This document shows, piece after piece, positions 28,831-37,381 of a stretch of 57,196 bases of DNA; within the stretch, counting starts at the first letter, position 1, and each line of letters starts with the position of its first letter. Under the pieces are notes generated by a model that ran no database searches, had not been told where the DNA came from, and worked only from the letters and a program-made list of their open reading frames with translations. This DNA comes from an uncultured Ruminiclostridium sp. (lineage in GTDB: Bacteria > Bacillota > Clostridia > Oscillospirales > Ruminococcaceae). Location: positions 1-57,196 of the forward strand of contig CANQXF010000016.1 in assembly GCA_947627695.1 (NCBI GenBank). Direction: 5' to 3'. The translations under genes were made by a program, and so were the position numbers.

Positions 28831-29023
28831 AATCTCTGAACAGTTCCGCCGCCTTTCTGTTGTAGCAGTCAAGCCGGATAACGGCTTCTTTTAAGGTTTT
28901 CGGCTGTTCGGCTACGATATCGTCCATCGGCTTATATTTGGCCTTAGCCGCTGCTATGTTGGCCGTTATTTGCTCTTGCGTTTCCGGGCTATTAATATAA
29001 TCTAAGATCGCTTGCAAATTCAT
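28829..29023 (-). CDS. Small accessory protein, first gene of leftward operon
   Basis: A 64-aa helical protein (MNLQAILDYINSPETQEQITANIAAAKAKYKPMDD...). GGAGGCG precedes ATG 29023. First gene after the leftward promoter at 29084-29112. Function unknown. Confidence 0.65.
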   Translation of the reverse strand: MNLQAILDYINSPETQEQITANIAAAKAKYKPMDDIVAEQPKTLKEAVIRLDCYNRKAAELFRD

Positions 29024-29052
29024 GTTTTCGCCTCCTTTCCGTATAGGCTTTA

Positions 29053-29112
29053 CCTTTTCGCAGGTAATTCTAACCACGTCTATATAATATGCCTCTTTGC
29101 GGGTAATGTCAA
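29053..29112 (-). promoter_or_regulatory. Leftward promoter with paired 15-bp operator repeats
   Basis: On the reverse strand TTGACA (29112-29107) and TATTAT (29089-29084) are 17 bp apart. TTACCCGCAAAGAGG fills the spacer (29106-29092), and TTACCTGCGAAAAGG lies 39 bp downstream (29067-29053). The two repeats differ at 3 of 15 bases and may bind the XRE protein encoded at 29426. Confidence 0.75.
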
Positions 29113-29375
29113 TACCTTTTTTACATTTTTTTGGGTAAATTTTTTAGGCCGTCCGGGCGTGTTCATTTCTGTTAATTTTCGGTCAGTTTTCCGGGCGGGC
29201 TTGCCGTTCCGGGGGCGCGTCAGATCGTGCGCGGAGAGTCGGCAGGGGCTTGCCGGGGGCATACCTCTGGGGGTTTTGGGGGTGCGACCGCGAACCGGGG
29301 TTATGCCCAAACGCAATTTTTTTCTAAAAAAACGCCATTCCACTTTCTCAAAAAATTTTTTTCACAAAAAGGGGG
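29113..29375. other. G+C-rich non-coding spacer
   Basis: Between divergent promoters. The centre (about 29147-29310) is much richer in G+C than the rest of the window and has no supported gene; an 87-aa reverse frame here has Pro/Arg/Lys composition and no ribosome-binding site. It may be a remnant from a mobile element. Confidence 0.5.
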
Positions 29376-29404
29376 TTGACGCATTACCTCTAATAGTGTA
29401 TAAT
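29376..29404 (+). promoter_or_regulatory. Rightward promoter of regulator-resolvase pair
   Basis: TTGACG (29376-29381) and TATAAT (29399-29404) are 17 bp apart, about 20 bp before the regulator start. Confidence 0.82.
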
Positions 29405-29425
29405 ACCCTTGAGGGGGTGAGAGCA

Positions 29426-29689
29426 ATGCAATTAAAAGATGCTGTCACGCAGATGCTAAAAGACAACGGAAAGACAAAGGTATGGCTGGCACAAAAGTTA
29501 GGCTACAAATTTCCCAGCGGATTAAGCAATAGGCTAAAATGTAGCAATATAACGCTTGAAAATCTTTGCAAGATATGCGAGCAGCTTGATTACGAGGTCT
29601 GTATACAGCCTACAAAGATAAGGGGTTCAAGACCAGAAAAGCAGATCGTGTTAGACGCAAGACCGCCAAAGGAGGAAAGTAAAGAATGA
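29426..29689 (+). CDS. XRE-like HTH regulator
   Basis: An 87-aa protein with an HTH (KTKVWLAQKLGYKFPSGLSNRLKCSNITLENL, about 17-48). GAGGGGGTGAGAG precedes ATG 29426. The stop overlaps the resolvase start by four bases. It probably controls both divergent promoters of this block. Confidence 0.78.
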   Translation: MQLKDAVTQMLKDNGKTKVWLAQKLGYKFPSGLSNRLKCSNITLENLCKICEQLDYEVCIQPTKIRGSRPEKQIVLDARPPKEESKE

Positions 29690-30318
29690 TCTACGGTTAT
29701 GCTCGTGTAAGTTCAAAGGGGCAGTCGTTGTATGGAACGAGCCTTGATGAACAAGAAGAAGTATTGAGAGCGAACGGAGCGGAGGTCGTATATAAAGATG
29801 TGTTTACAGGCACGTCGGCAGATAGACCTGAACTTAACAAGCTGTTAGGTGTATTGAAAGGCGGTGACACATTGATAGTCTGCAAAATGGACAGACTTGG
29901 CAGGAACGCAGAGAGCATCATACACCTAATAAAGGAACTTGTATCTAAGGATATAACTGTGAATATCCTTAATATGGGTATAGCCAACAATACCATAGTG
30001 GGCAGACTGATGATAACGATATTGTCAGGGTTTGCAGAGTTCGAACATGATATGATAGTAGAACGTTTGCACGAGGGCAAAGAAGCCAAAAGAAAAAGCG
30101 ACCCTAATTTCAAAGAGGGTCGCAAAGCAAAGATATTTGATTATGAACTGTTTAAGTATTTAGATGAAAAGGTCGATGCCGGGGAGGTGAGTGTAGCCGA
30201 AGCCGCAAGGCGGTTGGGTATCACAAGGGCTAAATGGTATCGAATAAAAAAACAGAACAGCTTGCCCCTGTCTAAAAGCACAAACTGTTCTGTAACACAA
30301 CACACACAAGAGTGCTGA
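29686..30318 (+). CDS. Serine recombinase (resolvase/invertase type)
   Basis: A 210-aa small serine recombinase. YARVSSKGQ carries the likely nucleophile S9, and KMDRLGRN the catalytic Arg residues. LSGFAEFEHDMIVERLHEGKEAKR is the E-helix, and VAEAARRLGITRAKWYRIKK the C-terminal HTH. It may resolve multimers, invert a segment or have moved the accessory block. The phage has a separate tyrosine integrase. Confidence 0.9.
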   Translation: MIYGYARVSSKGQSLYGTSLDEQEEVLRANGAEVVYKDVFTGTSADRPELNKLLGVLKGGDTLIVCKMDRLGRNAESIIHLIKELVSKDITVNILNMGIANNTIVGRLMITILSGFAEFEHDMIVERLHEGKEAKRKSDPNFKEGRKAKIFDYELFKYLDEKVDAGEVSVAEAARRLGITRAKWYRIKKQNSLPLSKSTNCSVTQHTQEC

Positions 30319-30366
30319 TACGAATATTGTATCACACTTCTTGATAAAATGCAAGGAGGTATCAAT

Positions 30367-30645
30367 ATGCAGGAGAGAAAATATAAATGCAATGACTGTG
30401 GAGAACGTTTTAACTCGCGATCTTTATCAAGGGCGCAGGAAGCCATTGAAAGATGTGAAGAATTGACGCAGCGCATGGAGCCACTTTGGGAAGAATATGT
30501 AAAACTTGCCGCAGAGAGGGAAGATGAAATACAGATTTTGCGTCAGTATAAAAGGCGCGGAATAATTCGGGATTATCCTCACTATCAGAAGCCAAAACTG
30601 GCAGAGGCGTTGAGCAATTATAGAAAAGAAAAAGCGGGAAAATAA
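30367..30645 (+). CDS. Zinc-ribbon coiled-coil protein
   Basis: A 92-aa protein with YKCNDCGERF at the start and a long charged helix after it. GGAGGT precedes ATG 30367. Function unknown. Confidence 0.6.
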   Translation: MQERKYKCNDCGERFNSRSLSRAQEAIERCEELTQRMEPLWEEYVKLAAEREDEIQILRQYKRRGIIRDYPHYQKPKLAEALSNYRKEKAGK

Positions 30646-30668
30646 GGTTTGTAGCACTCGGAGGAAGT

Positions 30669-31436
30669 ATGAGTATCTATGTATTGATAAACGGCGAATA
30701 TAGCGATTGGCAGATAATGGGATATACTAAAAGCGAAGAAGAAGCTAAGAGAATATGCCATTATGAGAATTCCAAGTATAAAACATCTGATGTTTGGTAT
30801 GATGATTGGTATTACGAAGAAGTCGAAGAATATACAGAAATAGTGCCTAAAGGTAAGCCTTGTGTTGTTTTGCCTAAAAGTTTTTACTATGAGCCAGGGA
30901 GCGGGTGGAAAGAGGATTGGTCTTATCGCACGATTGCCTATATGTCTGAAGAAGAAGCGCACAAAGACATTAGATATTGCCAGTTTGTTGAGCCTGACAA
31001 CAAACTTGACAGCAAGGGGTATTGGGGTGCTGTTTGTGATGTCATTATCCACAAGTGCATCACCGATATAACAGACGATGATCATAAAAAAGCCTTTAAG
31101 ATCGCTCAAGATAGGCTCTATAAAACGGTAGCAGAGAAAAATCTGCAAGAAAAGCTGCCGCCACCAAAAAAGTATATTCACTACGGTAAATTTTTTCAGG
31201 TAGGCTTGGTATGGTACTTGATAGAGCATAAAGTTGAATGTGGAAACAAGCCAAGCCAAATGAATGACTTTGTTGTTAGCAAGGTAGGGGGCAAAAACAC
31301 CATGCAGACCTATGCTATACTTGATACCGATGATAAAAACGAGGGGAAAAAGGCATTATACGATCGGTTTGCTAAATATTCTAATCGGGTAGGGTCTTTG
31401 TCGATTGGTGGTAAATTAGACGAGGAGGACACATGA
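30669..31436 (+). CDS. Large hypothetical accessory protein
   Basis: A 255-aa protein. The N-terminus (IYVLINGEYSDWQIMGYTKSEEEAKRIC) resembles small phage proteins of early regions. The rest is rich in Tyr, Trp, Asp and Lys with no known motif. GGAGG precedes ATG 30669, and its stop overlaps the next gene by four bases. Confidence 0.62.
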   Translation: MSIYVLINGEYSDWQIMGYTKSEEEAKRICHYENSKYKTSDVWYDDWYYEEVEEYTEIVPKGKPCVVLPKSFYYEPGSGWKEDWSYRTIAYMSEEEAHKDIRYCQFVEPDNKLDSKGYWGAVCDVIIHKCITDITDDDHKKAFKIAQDRLYKTVAEKNLQEKLPPPKKYIHYGKFFQVGLVWYLIEHKVECGNKPSQMNDFVVSKVGGKNTMQTYAILDTDDKNEGKKALYDRFAKYSNRVGSLSIGGKLDEEDT

Positions 31437-31747
31437 ACGATTTTAAGATAATCTACCGCATACTGCGTTTCCTAGACCGCAACAAGGGTGATGAAACCTG
31501 CGACTTTAGGGCTATATACCCTGATGCCTTATATATCCCTGAATCTGATTGGGAACAGATATTGATCTCCATGCAAGAGAGCGGATATATCCAAGGGTTG
31601 GTGTATTCTCAAAAGATAGATGAGAAATTTCCTCATTTGGGCTATCCTGTAAACCCCAGAATAACCTTAAAAGGCATGGAGTATCTTGCTGAAAACAGGT
31701 TGATGAAGAAAGCGGCAGACTTGGTAAAGGGTAATGTGACTAGATAG
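31433..31747 (+). CDS. YjcQ-family protein
   Basis: A 104-aa winged-helix-like protein (MNDFKIIYRILRFLDR...IPESDWEQILISMQESGYIQGLVYS...PRITLKGMEYLAEN), the YjcQ pattern seen in Bacillus and many prophages. A DNA-binding role is possible but not shown. Confidence 0.78.
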   Translation: MNDFKIIYRILRFLDRNKGDETCDFRAIYPDALYIPESDWEQILISMQESGYIQGLVYSQKIDEKFPHLGYPVNPRITLKGMEYLAENRLMKKAADLVKGNVTR

Positions 31748-31758
31748 GAGGGTTGAAT

Positions 31759-32003
31759 ATGAATTGGATTAAGGTATCAGATGCTTTGCCTGATAATACT
31801 AGACCTGTTTTGGTAACGGTAAACTGTCTTGAGGGAAAAGTCTGGCTGTTGGCAGGTGGCTAGGCACATGGCAAGTGCTGTATAGACCACCGAACGATTG
31901 GTTTTATGCAAACAACGATGTTATCACTCATTGGCTACCTTTGCCAGACCCAGCGGAGGATCAAGGCGCAAACTCCTATTCTGTTTGTCGAAAAATCGAC
32001 TAA
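31759..32003 (+). pseudogene. Frameshifted DUF551 gene
   Basis: The first frame starts MNWIKVSDALPDNTRPVLV and stops at TAG 31861. The expected ending (WLGTWQVLYRPPNDWFYANNDVITHWLPLPDPA) is in another frame from about 31857 to TAA 32001-32003. An indel shortly before 31857 explains it. Confidence 0.75.
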
Positions 32004-32005
32004 CG

Positions 32006-32110
32006 CTCTCAACGCGAGTTTTAGAAATTAAAAATTTCCACATGATAAATTATGCCTAAAACGAAATAAAAACGGCCACAGGGGCTAAAATCCACCTTAA
32101 AATCGATTTT
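32006..32110. repeat. Dispersed intergenic element, copy C
   Basis: Contains CTCTCAAC-GCGA-GTTTTAGAA (32006-32026), a hairpin with a GNRA loop, then ATAAATTATGCCT, then GGCTAAAATC...CTTAAAATCGATTTT (about 32082-32109). Parts match elements at 32686-32782 and 37382-37480 and the leaders at 17310 and 21690. Confidence 0.62.
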
Positions 32111-32132
32111 AGAGAGGGCAGGTGAGCGAAGA

Positions 32133-32660
32133 TTGAGGAAAGAATATCATATTCTGGAAACTGACGAGATGAAAGTTGCCAGAGAAAAGGCGTATCGCAA
32201 CATAAGTTTATCCGAAGATAATTTTGTTGTGATAGAAGATGGGCATATTGTAGCTGTCAGCCGAGGAAGTCAATATGCAGGGTGTGGCTGTGCATACGAT
32301 TATGTTACCAGACAATGCAAATATACCTGTGTTCGAGATGCCGCTAAAGAAATGTCGCCGGAAGATGCAAAAATAGTCTTGGCTGCGCTGGAAGAAGCTG
32401 AAAAGCGCGATGCGGCAGAAGCAAAAAAGATAGGTTGGCGCAGAATAAGTCCCAAATCGATGCCCAAACATGGTGAGGAAGTGCTTGTCACGGCGATAAC
32501 AAATAACGGAGATAAGGTGGTCTACGGAAACGTGAGGTATAACGCCGAAATGGGCTACTTTGAAGTTCCATGTAGGGGTGATGCCAAAAGATACGGTTGG
32601 GAAAGCGTATGGGGAAGTGTCACACATTGGCAGCCAATGCCGAAACCTGCAATAGGTTGA
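32133..32660 (+). CDS. Protein with C-terminal DUF551 domain
   Basis: A 175-aa protein from TTG 32133, preceded by CAGGTGAG. Residues 1-100 contain YAGCGCAYDY and a charged helix (LAALEEAEKRDAAEAKK). Residues 101-175 are DUF551 (GWRRISPKSMPKHGEEVLV...SVTHWQPMPKPA). ATG 32169 is a possible alternative start. Confidence 0.65.
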   Translation: MRKEYHILETDEMKVAREKAYRNISLSEDNFVVIEDGHIVAVSRGSQYAGCGCAYDYVTRQCKYTCVRDAAKEMSPEDAKIVLAALEEAEKRDAAEAKKIGWRRISPKSMPKHGEEVLVTAITNNGDKVVYGNVRYNAEMGYFEVPCRGDAKRYGWESVWGSVTHWQPMPKPAIG

Positions 32661-33266
32661 CCTCAAAAAAAACGGCTTCTGACGGTCGCAAAATCTCAAC
32701 ACGATAAATTATACCTGTATGCAAAAAAAATCTCTAAAACTTTCATTGAGAGGGGATTTCAGAGCAGAGAATCGATTTTAAGCGACAGGGCGGCGTCAAA
32801 AATTCTGCTAATACTCAAAAATGAGTATATGCCCCCATATATATTATTATATATAAATATAATAACAAGATATATTTATTATTATATATAATCTAAATGA
32901 CAGAGAATATATATTCTTATCAAGATATTGGTAAGAAAACCCTAATATGTTACAGACTACTACTCTTATTACGATAGAAGTAATAGTTAGGTAGAATCTA
33001 AAGAGTTACAAACTACTACTAGAGTTACTTTATACTAATTCGTTATAAAGAATCTAAAGTCCTACAAATCAATTCTTATATACTGTATCTATAATCGATA
33101 GAAATTGGAGTGGTAAAAAATCGACAATCCGTTTGTCGCATTTTCATCAGAAAGCCAGTATTTGTAAGGCTCTTGTGTGTATCCAAAAATCGACAATGGA
33201 GTGTTAAAAAAGCGATAGTCATAAAATAGGCCGGTCTTAAAATTTAATATATATATAATATAAAGA
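32661..33266. other. Non-coding AT-rich region before terL
   Basis: No gene is supported in about 600 bp. It contains intergenic element D on the reverse strand (32686-32782, with GNRA-type hairpin 32732-32752), a very AT-rich tract (about 32830-32900), repeats AGAATCTAAAG (two copies) and GTTACARACTACTACT (two copies), and two AAAAATCGACAAT motifs. An origin, cos/pac site or late regulatory region is possible. Confidence 0.55.
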
Positions 33267-33293
33267 GTGCCAAGTGCCATAGTGCCAAGTGCC
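33267..33293 (+). repeat. TGCCAAGTGCC doublet upstream of terL
   Basis: GTGCCAAGTGCC at 33267-33278 and 33282-33293, period 15. The same doublet stands before the portal (35272-35300), tail tube (42144-42169) and tape-measure (47732-47758) genes. Confidence 0.85.
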
Positions 33294-33309
33294 GTGTCAA
33301 GGAGGTATT

Positions 33310-34953
33310 ATGGACTTAGGCACTCTTGTTGACAGAGCGGCAAGGCGTAATCTTGCCGACAAAGAAGCCCTCAAAGATTATTTTGAGGTCGTAAGGCTGC
33401 TGGAAAAAGAAGATTTTGAAAAAGCGCATAGACACAACAGGGATATAATCGCCTTATCCGCAAGGTATGCCAAAGACCAAGGCAGCCTGGATATGTACGA
33501 GATACATAAAAATGCCCTGTTGCTGGAAGCCCCTCATGACTTTGATGCGTTTTTAAGGTATCTTGAGTTGAACAGAGAGCCGGAAAAAAGGTTCTATCTA
33601 CCAAGGCGAAAGGTTCTTATGCCTATCGTCATGGCGTTTCAGGAAGTAGCAGAGGGCAAACTGGACTTGCTCACGGTGAGCCAACCAAAGCGGACAGGAA
33701 AAACCACGCTTGGTCTGATGTTCGTCCTATTTCTGGCGGGGAGGAAACCAAGAGGTTCTTCGATATGCTCCGGCGCTGGTAATGATCTTGTAAAGTCGTT
33801 CTACAACGGTTGTCTGGATATACTGACAAAGCCGGAGGAATATCTGTACTACGATGTATTTCCTGGGGCAAAGCTGGCAGCGACGAACGCAGACGAAAAG
33901 ACCATACACCTTGCAGAAAGAAAACGGTTCGCAACGATTACTTGCCGAAGTATTGACGGTGCGCTGACAGGCTCAACGGAGGCGACCGCAGAGGGCGTCA
34001 TGTACTTGGACGACCTTGTGGGCGACGATGTGGAGGCGAACAACAGACAACGCCTTGATACGCTGTGGGATAAGGTCAGGGGCGATCTGTTAGGACGGCG
34101 ATTAGAGGGCTGTCCTATCGTAGCGCAGGGAACAAGATATTCTTTATACGACCCTCTCGGAAGATTGCAGGATATCGCGCCTACAATGGGCTGGCGTACA
34201 AAGATACTGGAGATACCTGCCCTTGACCCTGTAACGGACGAGAGCAATTTTGAGATCGTGCTGAACGGCAGACCCATGTTCACTACTGAATACTACCGCA
34301 AAGAACGAGAACTTGTAACGCCTGTTCAATGGGCAAGCCAATTCCAGCAAACACCGTATGAGGCGAAAGGTCTGCTGTTCCCAGAGAACGAATTGAACAG
34401 ATACTTTAAGTTGCCGGTAGACCGTGACCCCGATGCCGTGATTGCCGTATGTGACACAGCAGAGGGTGGCGGCGATAGCGTGATGATGCCTGTTGCCTAC
34501 GTCTACGGAGCGGACGTGTTCATCGAGGATTGCGTGTTTGATAACAGTACGCCGGAGCACACAAAACCACAATGCGCCAAAATGCTGGTCAAACACAAGG
34601 TGTCTACTGTGACTTTTGAAAGCAACAATGCCGGATCATATTTTGCCCGCGATGTAGAAGCGCTCGTAAAGCAAATGGGCGGCAAGATCAGCATACGAAC
34701 GAAAAGGACGATTAGCAACAAGCAAACCAGAATTGAAATGGCATCTGACGGTATATTAAAGCATTTCTACTTCAAAGACAAATCCCTGTTTAAGCCAGGT
34801 AGCCAATACGGACTGATGATGCGGGAGCTTGTCGCATACACACGCACAGGCAAGGTTCCTCACGATGACAGCCCGGACGGGTTGAGTCTGCTTGAAAACG
34901 AACTGCGTCATGTTTGCACGCCGGAAGTGCAGGTGACGAAGCGGTTTTGGTAG
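33310..34953 (+). CDS. terL: Terminase large subunit
   Basis: A 547-aa packaging motor. Walker A is SQPKRTGKTT (124-133) and Walker B MYLDDL with D234-D235. The C-terminal RNase H-like nuclease shows AVCDTAEGGGDS and HDDSPDGLSLLENEL. It pumps DNA into the procapsid and cuts it. ATG 33310 follows GGAGGT; upstream in-frame sequence runs through the repeat doublet and is unlikely to be coding. Confidence 0.95.
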   Translation: MDLGTLVDRAARRNLADKEALKDYFEVVRLLEKEDFEKAHRHNRDIIALSARYAKDQGSLDMYEIHKNALLLEAPHDFDAFLRYLELNREPEKRFYLPRRKVLMPIVMAFQEVAEGKLDLLTVSQPKRTGKTTLGLMFVLFLAGRKPRGSSICSGAGNDLVKSFYNGCLDILTKPEEYLYYDVFPGAKLAATNADEKTIHLAERKRFATITCRSIDGALTGSTEATAEGVMYLDDLVGDDVEANNRQRLDTLWDKVRGDLLGRRLEGCPIVAQGTRYSLYDPLGRLQDIAPTMGWRTKILEIPALDPVTDESNFEIVLNGRPMFTTEYYRKERELVTPVQWASQFQQTPYEAKGLLFPENELNRYFKLPVDRDPDAVIAVCDTAEGGGDSVMMPVAYVYGADVFIEDCVFDNSTPEHTKPQCAKMLVKHKVSTVTFESNNAGSYFARDVEALVKQMGGKISIRTKRTISNKQTRIEMASDGILKHFYFKDKSLFKPGSQYGLMMRELVAYTRTGKVPHDDSPDGLSLLENELRHVCTPEVQVTKRFW

Positions 34954-35023
34954 AAAAATGTGATAAAATACGCCATAAGTACAAATTTTTTCGTGAAAAG
35001 ACACAAAATGTGGTAAAAATCTA

Positions 35024-35052
35024 TTGACTAACCCAAAATATTGTGGTATTTT
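35024..35052 (+). promoter_or_regulatory. Probable late promoter before portal operon
   Basis: TTGACT (35024-35029) and TATTTT (35047-35052) are 17 bp apart in an AT-rich gap after terL. Confidence 0.6.
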
Positions 35053-35081
35053 TAGCTTAGAAAAGAGTGCAGGAGGCTATC

Positions 35082-35258
35082 TTGAAATATGCGATCTATT
35101 GCCCGTCCTGTGCCAAAGCAGGTATATCGCGTAAACTTATGGAGGTAGACAGCGAAGCGAGGGGCGTTATCTTCCCCTACTGCAAGGGCTGTCACCAGAA
35201 CGTAAAAATCTGCTTAGAGGGTTCGGATAGACCCGACCGCAAAGCGGGCATTTACTAA
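35082..35258 (+). CDS. Small zinc-ribbon protein between terL and portal
   Basis: A 58-aa protein from TTG 35082, with AGGAGG 7 bases upstream. Two CxxC pairs (YCPSCAKAG and YCKGCHQN) resemble Com-like zinc ribbons commonly encoded at this position. Function unknown. Confidence 0.68.
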   Translation: MKYAIYCPSCAKAGISRKLMEVDSEARGVIFPYCKGCHQNVKICLEGSDRPDRKAGIY

Positions 35259-35271
35259 ACCGAATAGACAT

Positions 35272-35300
35272 AGTGCCAAGAGCCTTGAGTGCCAAGTGCC
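35272..35300 (+). repeat. TGCCAAG repeat doublet upstream of portal
   Basis: AGTGCCAAGAGCC (35272-35284) and GTGCCAAGTGCC (35289-35300). The second copy merges into the stem of the terminator that follows. Confidence 0.75.
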
Positions 35301-35339
35301 AAGTTTAAGCCAAAAACGGCTTTTACTTGGCATTTTTTT
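35297..35339 (+). terminator. Terminator built from the TGCCAAGT repeat
   Basis: TGCCAAGT (35297-35304) pairs with ACTTGGCA (35325-35332), and AAGCC with GGCTT inside, around a six-base loop; a T-run follows. It would separate the upstream transcript from the portal operon. Confidence 0.82.
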
Positions 35340-35357
35340 GTGCCTATAAGGAGAGCT

Positions 35358-36812
35358 ATGCGAAACGTATTGCCGCAAGATTTTTATGACGGTTGCCTTA
35401 TGGGGCGGCGCAAGATATTCACCAACCAGACTGTCGTAACGCGCGAGAACGTAAAGTCTGTGGTGAGCAAGGCGTTGTCTATCCATAACGCAAACGCGAC
35501 CGAGATAACCACGCTTTATGCCAGGTATCGTGGCTATCAGCCCATTTTGAAAAAGCAGAAGCTGGTGCGCGAGGAGATAAACAACAAGATCGTTGTCAAC
35601 CTTGCCAACCAGAATGTAACTTTCAAATCGGCTTATTTCTGGTCTGCTCCTATCCAGTACGCCTCGTATGGCGATGATGACAAGGCTGCGGAGATCAGAA
35701 AGCTCTCCAAGTTCATGCGGGCGGCAGACAAGGAAACCAAGGATAAGGAGCTGTCCGATTGGTTTTTCATCTGCGGTGTAGCGGTGAGACTGATATTGCC
35801 CTCGCAAGACCCCGACAAGCCGTTCGATATATTCACGCCTGACCCCAGAGATGCGTTCGTCATCTATACGAGCCATATAGGCGAAGCCCCTGTGGCTGGT
35901 GTGATTATCCAGACTGATGAGAACGATAATAACTACTACTGCGTTTACACAGACTCAAGATATTTTGAGATCAGGGGCGACGAGGTGACAGAGCAGGTCA
36001 ACTGGCTTGGTGCAATTCCTGTTATCGAATATCTCAATAATAATCCGAGAATTGGTGCGTTTGAGCCTGTTGTGAGTATCGAAAACGCAATCAACCAGTT
36101 GGCCTCCGACCGCGTAGATAACATTCAAGACTTCGTAAACGCCTACGATGTCTTTGAAAACTGCGAAATATCTGAAGAAAACTACAAGAGCCTGGCTGTG
36201 GGCGGCGGGGCTGTGATGATCAAGTCAGCCGATTCCGGGCTGCAAGCCAAGGTTTATAGAATATCCTCGGAGATAAACCAATCCGGCGTACAGTCTGTCA
36301 TTGACGACCTGACCGAAGATTATCTCACCATTAGCGGTATGCCGAACAGGAACGGCGGCTCGTCCACCTCCGATACAGGCGCAGGTGTGATATATCGTGA
36401 CGGCTGGGCAGAGGCCGAGTCCAGAGCAAGCGACACCGACAAGATGTTCTACCGTTCGGAAAGACCGTTCTTGAATGTGGTGCTGAAAATCTGCATTGAT
36501 AAAAACCTGATCTCCAAATCCTTAACGGTAGCGGATATCAAGATAGAACACCCCAGAACGAACCTTGCTAACGCCCAGTCGCGTATGCAGATTTTGTGTG
36601 AGGGCTTGAACAATCCGAAGATACACCCAAGGTTCGTCTGGTTAATGGCCGGTGTTCCTAACGCCGAAGAATGGTATACAGCATCGGAAAATTATTATCA
36701 GGACTACGTGGCCAAAATGGAGCAAAGTCTGACGAACGAGGGCGAAGATGAATTACGACAAGGCGGACGCATCGGCGCAGCGGCTGGCGAAGCGGGCAGC
36801 CCGGAGATTTGA
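35358..36812 (+). CDS. Portal protein, SPP1 type
   Basis: A 484-aa portal, the dodecameric DNA channel at one capsid vertex. Typical features are the N-terminal TVVTRENVKSVVSKAL..HNANA region, NNKIVVNLANQNV, YLNNNPRIGAFEPVVSIENAINQLASDRVDNIQDF and the SGMPNRNG segment. ATG 35358 follows AAGGAGAG. The first bases of the following gene overlap it by 65. Confidence 0.92.
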   Translation: MRNVLPQDFYDGCLMGRRKIFTNQTVVTRENVKSVVSKALSIHNANATEITTLYARYRGYQPILKKQKLVREEINNKIVVNLANQNVTFKSAYFWSAPIQYASYGDDDKAAEIRKLSKFMRAADKETKDKELSDWFFICGVAVRLILPSQDPDKPFDIFTPDPRDAFVIYTSHIGEAPVAGVIIQTDENDNNYYCVYTDSRYFEIRGDEVTEQVNWLGAIPVIEYLNNNPRIGAFEPVVSIENAINQLASDRVDNIQDFVNAYDVFENCEISEENYKSLAVGGGAVMIKSADSGLQAKVYRISSEINQSGVQSVIDDLTEDYLTISGMPNRNGGSSTSDTGAGVIYRDGWAEAESRASDTDKMFYRSERPFLNVVLKICIDKNLISKSLTVADIKIEHPRTNLANAQSRMQILCEGLNNPKIHPRFVWLMAGVPNAEEWYTASENYYQDYVAKMEQSLTNEGEDELRQGGRIGAAAGEAGSPEI

Positions 36813-37359
36813 GGACGCTCGCCAAGAAGCGGCTCGTAAAAAGTTCGATGAGGTTTCTGTTTTAAGCATAGTCAAGAACCTCTATACGAACTTGGCTCAA
36901 GATAACGAGGAAGAGCTTTTAGAGCTTGCCAGAGAAGAATATCTTGAAGCGCAGCCAGCGGGCGATGAAAAACCCACAAAGAAATGGCTCTTGGCACTTC
37001 TCTTAGCCTATGACCCTGTTACCAAATATGTTTACCAGCATGAGATAGACCGAAAGAGAGCAAGAACAGCCGAGGCTATCATAGCTAGCTCGGATAAAGC
37101 GTTAGAGTTCCGCAGAGGGTTGAGATATTGGCAGAACATGACAGATTGGTACGCCATTGATGTTACCGATATGGCGGTTCTGAAATCCTATGAAGATGCC
37201 GGGGTAAAAAGAGTGCGCTGGATAAGTCTTGAGGACGGCAGAGAATGTTCGACCTGTTCCGAGCGAAGCGGCAAGGTATATCCAATAAATCAGATACCGC
37301 CCAAACCGCATTTGAATTGTCGGTGTATGTATGAGCCGGTGTTCGAGGGTGAAGTTTGA
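36748..37359 (+). CDS. Minor head protein, MuF/SPP1 gp7-like
   Basis: A 203-aa protein. The C-terminal MuF-type module is clear: VKRVRWISLEDGRECSTCSERSGKVYPINQIPPKPHLNCRCMYEP, with three Cys pairs that may bind metal. It is packaged with portal in Mu and SPP1 relatives. It overlaps the portal gene in a different frame. Confidence 0.9.
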   Translation: MNYDKADASAQRLAKRAARRFEDARQEAARKKFDEVSVLSIVKNLYTNLAQDNEEELLELAREEYLEAQPAGDEKPTKKWLLALLLAYDPVTKYVYQHEIDRKRARTAEAIIASSDKALEFRRGLRYWQNMTDWYAIDVTDMAVLKSYEDAGVKRVRWISLEDGRECSTCSERSGKVYPINQIPPKPHLNCRCMYEPVFEGEV

Positions 37360-37381
37360 GAATGATGTAAAAAGATATGGG

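Noticed and set aside
29080-29343. 87-residue reverse-strand protein
   Set aside because: It covers the leftward promoter and operator repeats, has no ribosome-binding site and a composition dictated by G+C-rich DNA.
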